From an uncultured Armatimonadota bacterium (GTDB lineage Bacteria > Armatimonadota > Armatimonadia > Armatimonadales > Armatimonadaceae), in assembly GCA_903881535.1 (NCBI GenBank), contig CAIRTT010000066.1, positions 1 to 12,861 on the forward strand: 12,861 bases of DNA. The letters are read 5' to 3'. Each line of letters starts with the position of its first letter. Position 1 is the first letter of the stretch. Below the pieces are notes generated by a model that was given only the letters and a program-made list of their open reading frames with translations, ran no database searches and was not told the DNA's origin. The position numbers and the translations under genes were made by a program. Positions 1 through 5,138 of this stretch are shown here, piece by piece.

Positions 1-108
1 AAACAGGTACGGGACACTGAACAGCTGGTGCAGAGTATGTCACTTGATCGCCTCTCGAAAGCACTGGCGGGAGTACTACATGACAACCAAGCCGAGACTG
101 GACGATAA
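1..108 (+). CDS. 3' end of an unrecognised protein (35 residues visible)
   Basis: Frame 1 is open from the left edge to TAA at 106-108 and reads as an ordinary soluble, mostly helical C-terminus (… QSMSLDRLSKALAGVLHDNQ …). Frame 3 closes within 20 bases. Frame 2 is open too, but before its ATG at 80 it is rich in Cys, Trp and His and looks non-coding, so frame 1 is the better reading. I do not recognise the family and no motif is visible in this fragment. Its last 29 bases overlap the start of the next small ORF, so the two are probably translationally coupled. The start lies outside the window. Confidence 0.6.
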   Translation, partial: KQVRDTEQLVQSMSLDRLSKALAGVLHDNQAETGR

Positions 109-214
109 GTTGTCAACAGCGCCGGATAAGTTGTCAACAGCAACGGATAAGTTGTCAACAGCGCCGGATAAGTTGTCAACAGCGCCGGATAAGTTGTCAA
201 AAAAGGAGGACTAG
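80..214 (+). CDS. 44-residue heptapeptide-repeat protein (DKLSTAP repeats)
   Basis: Starts at ATG 80, six bases after a GGGAG ribosome site, inside the end of the upstream gene in another frame. After an eight-residue leader (MTTKPRLD) the product is nothing but repeats: DKLSTAP, DKLSTAT, DKLSTAP, DKLSTAP, then DKLSKKED and stop. The period is exactly seven codons (21 bp), so the DNA repeat and the peptide repeat are one object. The stop lies one base before the next gene's ATG, and its last codons include that gene's ribosome site (AAAGGAGGA). The peptide is hydrophilic, with no membrane or export signal. It may be a real small protein. Alternatively the DNA repeat is the functional part, an iteron or operator, and the frame stays open only because 21 is divisible by three. 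I do not know a function. Confidence 0.45.
   Translation: MTTKPRLDDKLSTAPDKLSTATDKLSTAPDKLSTAPDKLSKKED
104..200 (+). repeat. Five 21-bp tandem direct repeats with a palindromic core
   Basis: The unit GATAAGTTGTCAAC + AGCGCCG starts at 104, 125, 146 and 167, with a partial fifth copy (13 bases) at 188-200. Units 1, 3 and 4 are identical; unit 2 ends AGCAACG instead. Each unit contains the odd palindrome GTTG-T-CAAC (109-117, 130-138, 151-159, 172-180; incomplete at 193). The 21-bp period is two turns of B-DNA, so all cores lie on the same face, as in replication iterons or multi-site operators. No unique spacers separate the units, so this is not a CRISPR array. The TTATCC seen on the reverse strand lacks the rest of a DnaA box. 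Confidence 0.9.
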
Positions 215-215
215 C

Positions 216-407
216 ATGATTCCGTCGATGGTGTTTTTTGGTGGGCTGTTCACGATCCTCGCTGCATTTATCGTGTTCGTGATGTTTGTGGACCCTATCA
301 ACAACAAGCGCTTGTGGTTAGAGGATGCGTGTGCAGCGGTCATGATGATGGGCTTTGGCATCGCGGTGATTGGTGTGCTGTTGTTGATTGGTAGGTGGCT
401 GGCATGA
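216..407 (+). CDS. Small two-helix membrane protein
   Basis: A 63-residue protein with two clear hydrophobic segments: residues about 4-26 (VFFGGLFTILAAFIVFVMFV) and about 41-62 (CAAVMMMGFGIAVIGVLLLIG), joined by a short polar loop (DPINNKRLWLED). This is the pattern of a helical hairpin in the inner membrane. The start is well supported: AAAGGAGGA lies five bases before ATG, one of the strongest ribosome sites in the window. Its stop overlaps the next start (ATGA). Two-helix phage proteins may act as holins or as modifiers of the host membrane. Nothing here separates these, and the gene lies among early-type accessory genes rather than next to a visible lysis cassette. Confidence 0.7.
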   Translation: MIPSMVFFGGLFTILAAFIVFVMFVDPINNKRLWLEDACAAVMMMGFGIAVIGVLLLIGRWLA

Positions 408-610
408 ACGACATACCGGCATTCCCAAGACCGCATAGCGGGGCAACACAGTACGCACAAGAAGGCATGACGCTGCGTGATTACTTTGCAGCCAAGGCAC
501 TGCAAGCAGCGAGTAATAGAGCAATCGCATTCACACGTAAAGATATTGCAGAGTGGAGCTATCTCATAGCAGACGAAATGATGAAAGCGAGGGAGAAGAA
601 GGATGCCTGA
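404..610 (+). CDS. Conserved small phage protein of unknown function
   Basis: A 68-residue product. ATG 404 is preferred to ATG 395 because it makes an ATGA overlap with the upstream stop and has GGTGG at a better distance. The layout is typical of a widespread phage and prophage family: an N-terminal PAFPRP, then GMTLRDYFAAKALQ near the middle, and a C-terminal helix ending in ADEMMKAR. The family is normally left as hypothetical. There is no membrane segment or catalytic motif. It overlaps the next gene by eight bases. Confidence 0.75.
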   Translation: MNDIPAFPRPHSGATQYAQEGMTLRDYFAAKALQAASNRAIAFTRKDIAEWSYLIADEMMKAREKKDA

Positions 611-815
611 TATCACAATGTGCCCCGGCGCGGGCTGCCACAAGAAGGACACTTGCTACCGACACACCGCTACACCGAGACGGCCGTATCAAGTACAGGT
701 GCAACAAGCACCGGAGGATTGTGCGTACTACTGGCCGATTGATGGGCGGCGCGGTGCGGATGGTAAGTGGGAGATGGACGTGATCCGCGATCCGATGACC
801 GGGACTGTGCTGTGA
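603..815 (+). CDS. Small Cys-rich phage protein, possible metal site
   Basis: A 70-residue protein with four cysteines, C7, C12, C18 and C40, and nearby His residues (H13, H21). The arrangement CPGAGCHKKDTCYRHTATP … CAYYW resembles short phage proteins of unknown function that share a Cys-rich N-terminus followed by a YT/HTATP-like stretch. The spacing would allow a small zinc-binding fold, but this is inference. A GGGAG/GAAGG-rich stretch precedes ATG 603, which lies eight bases inside the previous gene. Its TGA overlaps the GTG start of the next gene (GTGA). Confidence 0.7.
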   Translation: MPDITMCPGAGCHKKDTCYRHTATPRRPYQVQVQQAPEDCAYYWPIDGRRGADGKWEMDVIRDPMTGTVL

Positions 816-1144
816 GGGCCCTCGCTGCGTGTTTCTTGTTGTGTTGTTCCTCGGTCCACGCTGCGGGCTCGTTCTACACCGGAAATAAATTGTTGCAGCT
901 GTTGCAGAGCGACAATTATCAGGAGCGTGGTGTGGCGATGGGTTACGTGGCGGGTGCGATTGACATGGGGGATGGGGTCATCTTTTGTTCGCCCAGCAAT
1001 ACGGTGACGATTGGTCAGGTGCGTGACATGGTGCAGGGGTATCTGGAGACCACGCCGTCTATTCGTCATATGAGTGCTGATGCCATCATCATTGATTTAT
1101 TTAAGCGACTGTGGCCGTGCCCGAAGCGCGGGACCACGTTATGA
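812..1144 (+). CDS. Exported Rap1a/Tai immunity-like protein
   Basis: Read from GTG 812, which overlaps the previous stop as GTGA, the product is 110 residues. Residues 1-18 form a Sec signal peptide (MRALAACFLLCCSSVHA, cleavage likely after HA). There is no proper lipobox, so a soluble periplasmic protein is expected. The mature part has the marks of the Rap1a/Tai family: GNKLLQLLQS near residue 24, GYVAGAIDM around 44, FC at 58-59, TIGQVRDMVQGYLE about 66-79, and a helix ending WPC at 101-103. C59 and C103 could form the family disulfide. In bacteria such proteins neutralise type VI secretion peptidoglycan amidases in the periplasm. In a phage it could protect the infected cell from rivals or bind some other wall enzyme; no partner toxin is visible here. 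An upstream in-frame ATG (767) would remove the signal peptide and is rejected. Confidence 0.75.
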   Translation: MRALAACFLLCCSSVHAAGSFYTGNKLLQLLQSDNYQERGVAMGYVAGAIDMGDGVIFCSPSNTVTIGQVRDMVQGYLETTPSIRHMSADAIIIDLFKRLWPCPKRGTTL

Positions 1145-1413
1145 CCGCCCACGGGTGGAGAAAGAGACAGATCATGCAATGGGTGCCAAGCAAGAAAAAA
1201 GAACAGACGGATCAAGAGCCTGATGATCTGACTGTTGCTTACATGGCTGGATTTTATGACGGTAAAAACAAAGATGCACCACAGCGCGAGTGGGTTGGGC
1301 TGACGGATGAGCAGATTGAGGCCATTGCAAAAAACTATGCGTTAGGTAACCCAACAACACCATTGCACTTTGCCCGTGCCATCGAAGCCAAGCTGCGGGA
1401 GAAGAACACATGA
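1141..1413 (+). CDS. Small phage protein with C-terminal GLTDEQIEAIA helix motif
   Basis: A 90-residue product from ATG 1141, which overlaps the previous stop (ATGA). The in-frame ATG at 1111 would overlap the export protein by 34 bases and is less likely. The N-terminal half is basic and polar (WVPSKKKEQ). The middle has VAYMAGFYDGK, and the end has WVGLTDEQIEAIAK … FARAIEAKLREKN. The latter is a common C-terminal module of short phage proteins with otherwise unrelated fronts. Its function is unknown. Because it recurs fused to many small phage proteins, it may be an interaction or tail module. The stop overlaps the following GNAT-like gene by four bases. Confidence 0.7.
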   Translation: MTAHGWRKRQIMQWVPSKKKEQTDQEPDDLTVAYMAGFYDGKNKDAPQREWVGLTDEQIEAIAKNYALGNPTTPLHFARAIEAKLREKNT

Positions 1414-1835
1414 TCGTGCAACTGGTAAAGCCTGACCCGATATTGCTGGAGGACCCAGTGCGTCCGGGCATTTGGCCGGAGGAGCGGTTGGCACTTTGCA
1501 CACGGGGTGTGTGGATGTGGATCGAAGACAAGCAGCTGGCAGCGATTCTGTGCGTAGCGTTCAAAGACACGATACCCACCACCGAAGCTGAGTTGCTGTC
1601 TGACCCGAAGAAAGTCACATTTGACAACGCCATCTTGTACAGCATCTGGTCATACAAGAAAGGTGCGGGCAGCACACTGGTGCGTGAGTATCTTGAAATG
1701 ACTCGGTTTGAAGGATCGCCCATCAAGCGCGTGGTCACGATGAGTCCGAAAACCGAGATGGCGCGGAACTTTCACTACAAAAACGGAGCGCGTTTATTGC
1801 AAGCAAATGAGGAGACGGTGAACTATGAATACTGA
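1410..1835 (+). CDS. GNAT-fold acetyltransferase-like protein
   Basis: A 141-residue protein with the shape of a single GNAT domain: N-terminal strands (VWMWIEDKQLAAILCVAF), a central AILYSIWSYKKGAGSTLVREYLE resembling the acetyl-CoA pyrophosphate loop plus following helix, and a C-terminal KRVVTMSPKTEMARNFHYKN / GARLLQ matching the late strand-helix-strand region. The K-K-G-A-G run around residues 82-86 stands in for the usual Q/RxxGxG/A loop, so acetyl-CoA binding is plausible but degenerate. Phages carry such small GNAT proteins near early genes; known ones acetylate host proteins or small molecules. The target here is unknown. The start overlaps the upstream stop (ATGA), and GGGAGAAG lies about nine bases ahead. 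Confidence 0.65.
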   Translation: MIVQLVKPDPILLEDPVRPGIWPEERLALCTRGVWMWIEDKQLAAILCVAFKDTIPTTEAELLSDPKKVTFDNAILYSIWSYKKGAGSTLVREYLEMTRFEGSPIKRVVTMSPKTEMARNFHYKNGARLLQANEETVNYEY

Positions 1836-1875
1836 ACGAATCAAAAAACTTGCGAAAGAGGGAGTTAAAGAATGA
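1825..1875 (+). CDS. Tiny 16-residue ORF (possible leader peptide or remnant)
   Basis: ATG 1825 to TGA 1873-1875 encodes MNTERIKKLAKEGVKE. It overlaps the GNAT-like gene by 11 bases and the next gene by four (ATGA), exactly like its neighbours, and GAGGAG lies ten bases before its ATG. The peptide resembles only the start of longer phage proteins that begin with a similar R-I-x-x-L-A helix. It may therefore be a truncated gene, a leader peptide that carries ribosomes to the next start, or chance. Its first ten bases (ATGAATACTG) are repeated exactly at the next start, 1872. Confidence 0.3.
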   Translation: MNTERIKKLAKEGVKE

Positions 1876-2009
1876 ATACTGGGGATCATTTAAATCTATT
1901 AATCACCACCGTAATCATCATAATATTTATGTTCTTGTATATCATCATTAAAAAGCTGGGATGGCTTGAAGAGGACATTGAGCAATTGAAAAGGGACCAA
2001 AGAAAATGA
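1872..2009 (+). CDS. Single-helix membrane peptide, 45 residues
   Basis: ATG 1872 has a very good ribosome site (GAGGGAG, seven bases upstream) and overlaps the preceding tiny ORF by four bases. Residues about 8-27 form one strongly hydrophobic helix (NLLITTVIIIIFMFLYIIIK). A charged cytoplasmic-type tail follows, KKLGWLEEDIEQLKRDQRK, which could be a short amphipathic helix or coiled coil. The N-terminus is short and the positive charges come after the helix, so by the positive-inside rule N-out/C-in is expected. No family is recognised. The coding DNA is much more AT-rich than the surroundings. The stop overlaps the next start (ATGA). Confidence 0.55.
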   Translation: MNTGDHLNLLITTVIIIIFMFLYIIIKKLGWLEEDIEQLKRDQRK

Positions 2010-2152
2010 AGTGGATATCAAATAGATATCTCAGAAATGAGATACGGTTGAGATACGTCAAGCAAGCGTACTGTCGAGGGTTTCAAATGGGGGTGGCTGC
2101 AACGGCCACCGTTTTTTCTGTAGTGATTGTTTTGGGATGGGTATTGTTATGA
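2006..2152 (+). CDS. Single-helix membrane peptide, 48 residues
   Basis: Starts at ATG 2006 within the previous stop (ATGA) and ends in an ATGA overlap at 2149-2152. The N-terminal half is basic (MKWISNRYLRNEIRLRYVKQ). Residues about 28-48 are one hydrophobic helix (MGVAATATVFSVVIVLGWVL) that runs to the C-terminus. The basic front should stay in the cytoplasm, giving an N-in tail-anchored form. No family is recognised. It pairs with the preceding membrane peptide of opposite expected orientation, and the two could act together at the inner membrane. The ORF is short, but overlaps at both ends and a clear membrane signature support it. Confidence 0.55.
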   Translation: MKWISNRYLRNEIRLRYVKQAYCRGFQMGVAATATVFSVVIVLGWVLL

Positions 2153-2322
2153 GCATCAAAGACTACGGCGAGAGCCTCATCAAGATTCAAAAGTTGCAGC
2201 GCGAGGCCCACGATGCGTTGATCGCGCACGATTGGGCACTGGCATGTGACTTGGCTGATGAGATTGTCCTCGCTGCGCGGTCCATCAAACTGTATTGTCT
2301 GAACGAAATGGAGAAAGCATGA
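2149..2322 (+). CDS. Small helical phage protein of unknown function
   Basis: A 57-residue product from ATG 2149, chosen over ATG 2137 for the ATGA overlap with the previous stop. It is almost wholly helical: MSIKDYGESLIKIQKLQREAH, then DALIAHDWALACDLADEI, then AARSIKLYCLNEMEK. This looks like a two-helix hairpin with TPR-like small residues. Similar short proteins beginning with a KDYGE-like motif are common in phages and unnamed. There is no catalytic motif. The stop overlaps the next start (ATGA). Confidence 0.7.
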   Translation: MSIKDYGESLIKIQKLQREAHDALIAHDWALACDLADEIVLAARSIKLYCLNEMEKA

Positions 2323-2558
2323 CACAGCAACTGAAGAGATTCATCGCAGCGCAGTGGTTGGAGCAGCAGGCGAATGCGCTGCCAAGTGACAAGGCGCGGG
2401 AGAAGTGGCAGCTGGAGTTTGCAGTGGCGTTGCTGCGTGAGGAGCATGTTGATCCGTTGGCGGACCTGAAGGAGAAGTACGCCAAGCAGGGGTTGCTGCT
2501 GCGCTTTGATGAGGAGGGTGTGGCGCACATTGGACCGAAGGACCCGAGCCATGAGTAA
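2319..2558 (+). CDS. Small soluble phage protein, unrecognised
   Basis: A 79-residue product from ATG 2319, which overlaps the upstream stop (ATGA); an in-frame ATG at 2295 would overlap the previous gene more. The first two thirds are helical (QQLKRFIAAQWLEQQANALP, then a KWQLEFAVALLREEH helix). A short beta-like end follows (GLLLRFDEEGVAHIGPK). It has no Cys, membrane segment or known motif, and I do not recognise the family. It overlaps the DUF3310 gene by eight bases. Confidence 0.65.
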   Translation: MTQQLKRFIAAQWLEQQANALPSDKAREKWQLEFAVALLREEHVDPLADLKEKYAKQGLLLRFDEEGVAHIGPKDPSHE

Positions 2559-2847
2559 AGCCAACGCGGTACAGGTAGGCGGCACGCACTACAAGAGCAA
2601 GGCCATCCAGCCGTGGGACTACATCGCTTCCAACGATCTGGGATACCTTGAGGGCAACATCATCAAGTACGTCTCCCGGTGGCAGGACAAGGGTGGGCTG
2701 TCTGATCTGGATAAGGCCAAGCACTACTTGGAAAAGTTGATTGAAGTGGAAACGGACAAGGCAATTTGCAGGGAGTCCGATCGCCTCATCGGTTTTATGG
2801 ATGAGATGGCCAAGGGCAAGTCGAAGAAAAAACAAAAAGGAGAATGA
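2551..2847 (+). CDS. DUF3310 protein (T7 gp1.7-related domain)
   Basis: From ATG 2551 the product is 98 residues. It carries the full DUF3310 signature: VGGTHYKSKAIQPWDYI at residues about 9-25, then LGYLEGNIIKYVSRW, then KGGLSDLDKAKHYLEKLIE. This domain occurs in T7 gene 1.7, described as a nucleotide kinase that affects thymidylate metabolism and dideoxythymidine sensitivity, and in many other phages. Activity cannot be read from the sequence, because it lacks a classical Walker motif. A role in nucleotide supply for replication is inferred from T7. The C-terminus is Lys-rich (AKGKSKKKQK). The start lies eight bases inside the upstream gene; a longer in-frame start at 2506 is less likely. 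Confidence 0.85.
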   Translation: MSKANAVQVGGTHYKSKAIQPWDYIASNDLGYLEGNIIKYVSRWQDKGGLSDLDKAKHYLEKLIEVETDKAICRESDRLIGFMDEMAKGKSKKKQKGE

Positions 2848-2849
2848 AC

Positions 2850-3266
2850 ATGGCAGGCAAACGTAAGGGTATCAACCTTAAAATTTACAAGCTGTTAAAG
2901 CAGTCTCCGGCCATGCCCCGGGCGGTGGTATTGAGCAAGCTGGGGCTGGGCGAAGAGCACACAGTATCGGTGTATCGCATTCGCAATGAAGTTCGCATGG
3001 AATGGCGAAAAAAAATACGGGCGGGATCATGGCTGTCCTCGCCTTCGGAGAAGGAAAGCGTAATACAGGAGGTCAAACAAACCAGCGCTGAAGTAACCAC
3101 AGACATCGAGAACATGCAACAGGCTTACAACATGCTGTCCAAGCATCACGATGCGTGTCTTGCCCGGATCGCGGACCTTGAGCGCCAGAACGACATCATG
3201 TTCGGCTGGGGCTACTTTTGGAAATGGCTCGCGCGCCGCGTTACGTCACGCAAGGACTGGCAGTAA
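2850..3266 (+). CDS. Coiled-coil protein with basic N-terminal region, unrecognised
   Basis: ATG 2850 is preferred to ATG 2844 because AGGAG at 2838-2842 then has a normal spacing. The 138 residues fall into three parts. Residues 1-57 are basic and helical and could be a helix-turn-helix (KIYKLLKQSPAMPRAVVLSK … VYRIRNEVRMEWRKKI). Residues about 65-115 form a likely coiled coil (VIQEVKQTSAEVTTDIENM … ARIADLERQND). The end is aromatic (IMFGWGYFWKWLARRV) and might touch a membrane. A DNA-binding or regulatory role is only a guess. It is the last gene of the left block and converges with the polymerase gene, leaving six bases between the two stops. Confidence 0.65.
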   Translation: MAGKRKGINLKIYKLLKQSPAMPRAVVLSKLGLGEEHTVSVYRIRNEVRMEWRKKIRAGSWLSSPSEKESVIQEVKQTSAEVTTDIENMQQAYNMLSKHHDACLARIADLERQNDIMFGWGYFWKWLARRVTSRKDWQ

Positions 3267-3272
3267 CCTTAC

Positions 3273-5138
3273 TTAGGCCGCTTCACCCCAGCTGGGTCCG
3301 ATCTCAACATCAACCCGGCTGGGCACCTCGAGTTGTACTGCGCTGGCCATGATCCGCGCTGCTTCCTCCGCCTCTTCCCTGTTGTTGACCGATAGCGCCA
3401 CTTCGTCGTGCACTTGCAGCGCGCAGGTGAACCCGGCGTCTGCCAGCGCCACCATGGCCGCCTTGGTCTGGTCTGCGGCACTGCCCTGAATCAAACGATT
3501 GAGGCCCTTGTAGGTCCCAGCGCGCTTGATCCGATGTCCGTATTCAATGATGGCCTGTTCGCGCGGCAGCGCCTTGTGTACGCCCCACTGGGTGGGTTCC
3601 CACAGGGGGAATCGGCAACGGCGGCCGAGCAGGGTGCGGATCGCGCCGCCTGATGCTGCGTGTTCGATGCGGCGCATGACGGCTTCGATCGTACCTTTGA
3701 GGAACGGAACCTTGGTGTGGAAGGTGCTGATCAGGTCGGAGGCTTCTTCCGGAGACAGGCCCAGCTCTCCGGCCAGCTTGGCTTTGCCCATGCCGTAGGT
3801 CAGGCCGAGGCCGATGGTCTTGGCGGGCTTGCGGGCGATGCCAGCCATGTCGGCCACCATCTGGTGGAAGTCTGTCTTGGGGTCGTTGCGGTAGGCGGCC
3901 ACCATCTTGTCTACACCGGGCAGTTCCAACAGGTTTGCGTAGTGCACCAGCAGGCGCGGTTCTTGGGAGGAGAAGTCGTTGGAAGCCCAGAGTTGGCCCT
4001 CCTCTGGCAGGAACAGGCTGCGCACCATGGGTCCGATAATCTCGTGCCGGGCTGGGACCTGCTGCAGGTTAGGGTTGGCCATGGACAGACGGCCAGTGAC
4101 TGTGCCGCCATCGTCGGAGCGCAGTTGGTTGACGTGCGGATGGATGCGCCCTGTCTTCTCGGAGAAGTTCAAGTACGGCTGGAGGAAGGTGCTGTGCGTC
4201 TTGTTGGTCTCGCGGGCCTCGATGATGAGCTTGGCCACGGGATGTTCGCAGTTGTCGAGGAAGTTCTTGGTAAAGCTGGGCAGGCCGTTTTCGGTCTTGT
4301 TGTATGCAATGCCAAGCTTGTCAAAGGCGGTCGAAATGGACTGTGCGGCCCAGATATCAACGGTTTTCCCGCATATTTTGCGTAATTCGGTGTGTATTTC
4401 ACGCTCTCTACCCTGTAATTGCGTGATTAGTTGCTCGGCCCGCGATCGGTCAAACCTGACGCCCCGGCGGGTCATCTCGAACAGGACGGGGAAGGTCTTG
4501 GTCTCCAGATCGAAGATCGATTCCACTTCCTCGCGCCGCATCAGGCCCTTGAAGTGCTGCCAGAGTTTCAAGGTCAACGCCGCGTCCTGCTCGGCGTAAT
4601 CGCCCACGTACATGGCCGGGAGCTTCCAGAGCTCTTTCTTGGGGTGCACACCGAAGTCTCCGGCGGCTTGCTTGAGGCCCTGCTCGGACTTGATCTCCTG
4701 CAGGTAGTCAAAGCCAAGGCTGTTCAGGCTGAAGGAAAAGCGGTTCTCGTCCAGCAACGGCGCGGCGATCATGGTGTCGACAATCCGGCCGTTCACCTTG
4801 AATCCAGTGGCCGTGAGCCAGCCCAGATCGTAGGCGGCGTTGTGCATCACCTTGTCGGCGGGCAAAAGCATCACATCCTTGATCCACCGCTCCACGCGTG
4901 CTTTGTCAAGGTTGCCCCCACCTTGGTGGGCAACGGGATAGTACCCCTTCCAGCCGTCTACGGCGATGGCGTAGCCGACGATGAAGCCATCGTTGCGGGG
5001 CCAACCCGGGCCGAAAGATTCCATGTGGGGGTCACAAGTCTCCAAGTCGATGGCAATCTCTTTGGCGGTGGACAGGTTGGGGAAAGTTTCAGGGGCAACC
5101 CACTCGCAGGGGGTGGGGAACATCGGTACGGTGCTCAC
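3273..5138 (-). CDS. Phage family A DNA polymerase (3'-5' exonuclease + polymerase)
   Basis: A 621-residue replicative polymerase. The proofreading domain shows exo I DLET (D31, E33), exo II NAAYDLGWL (D104) and exo III YAEQD (Y181, D185). The polymerase domain shows motif A NDFSSQEPRLL (D388), motif B RKPAKTIGLGLTYG (R436, K440, Y448) and motif C VHDEV (H577-D578-E579). There is no 5'-3' exonuclease domain, and it is shorter than T7 gp5 (704), with no obvious room for the thioredoxin-binding insert. The residue equivalent to E. coli Pol I Phe762 is Leu444; family members usually have Phe or Tyr. The start is GTG 5138: it makes a GTGA overlap with the helicase stop and has AAAGGA eight bases upstream. 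The next in-frame ATG, at 5123, is an alternative. It is the last gene of the replication block. Confidence 0.95.
   Translation of the reverse strand: MSTVPMFPTPCEWVAPETFPNLSTAKEIAIDLETCDPHMESFGPGWPRNDGFIVGYAIAVDGWKGYYPVAHQGGGNLDKARVERWIKDVMLLPADKVMHNAAYDLGWLTATGFKVNGRIVDTMIAAPLLDENRFSFSLNSLGFDYLQEIKSEQGLKQAAGDFGVHPKKELWKLPAMYVGDYAEQDAALTLKLWQHFKGLMRREEVESIFDLETKTFPVLFEMTRRGVRFDRSRAEQLITQLQGREREIHTELRKICGKTVDIWAAQSISTAFDKLGIAYNKTENGLPSFTKNFLDNCEHPVAKLIIEARETNKTHSTFLQPYLNFSEKTGRIHPHVNQLRSDDGGTVTGRLSMANPNLQQVPARHEIIGPMVRSLFLPEEGQLWASNDFSSQEPRLLVHYANLLELPGVDKMVAAYRNDPKTDFHQMVADMAGIARKPAKTIGLGLTYGMGKAKLAGELGLSPEEASDLISTFHTKVPFLKGTIEAVMRRIEHAASGGAIRTLLGRRCRFPLWEPTQWGVHKALPREQAIIEYGHRIKRAGTYKGLNRLIQGSAADQTKAAMVALADAGFTCALQVHDEVALSVNNREEAEEAARIMASAVQLEVPSRVDVEIGPSWGEAA

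Noticed and set aside
104..200. CRISPR array
   Set aside because: The 21-bp units are directly adjacent, without unique spacers, and no cas genes are present.
104..200. DnaA boxes on the reverse strand (TTATCC…)
   Set aside because: Each TTATCC continues as GGC or GTT instead of the ACA of a DnaA box.
1..214. Programmed frameshift joining the first partial gene to the heptad repeats
   Set aside because: The repeat ORF has its own ATG and ribosome site, and no slippery sequence or stimulating structure is evident in the overlap.
1172..1738. 188-codon - strand open frame
   Set aside because: It runs against two well-overlapped + strand genes and looks like a shadow of them.
3284..3300. Terminator near the end of the polymerase gene (CACCCCAGCTGGGT)
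   Set aside because: A short palindrome inside the coding sequence with no U-tract on either strand.
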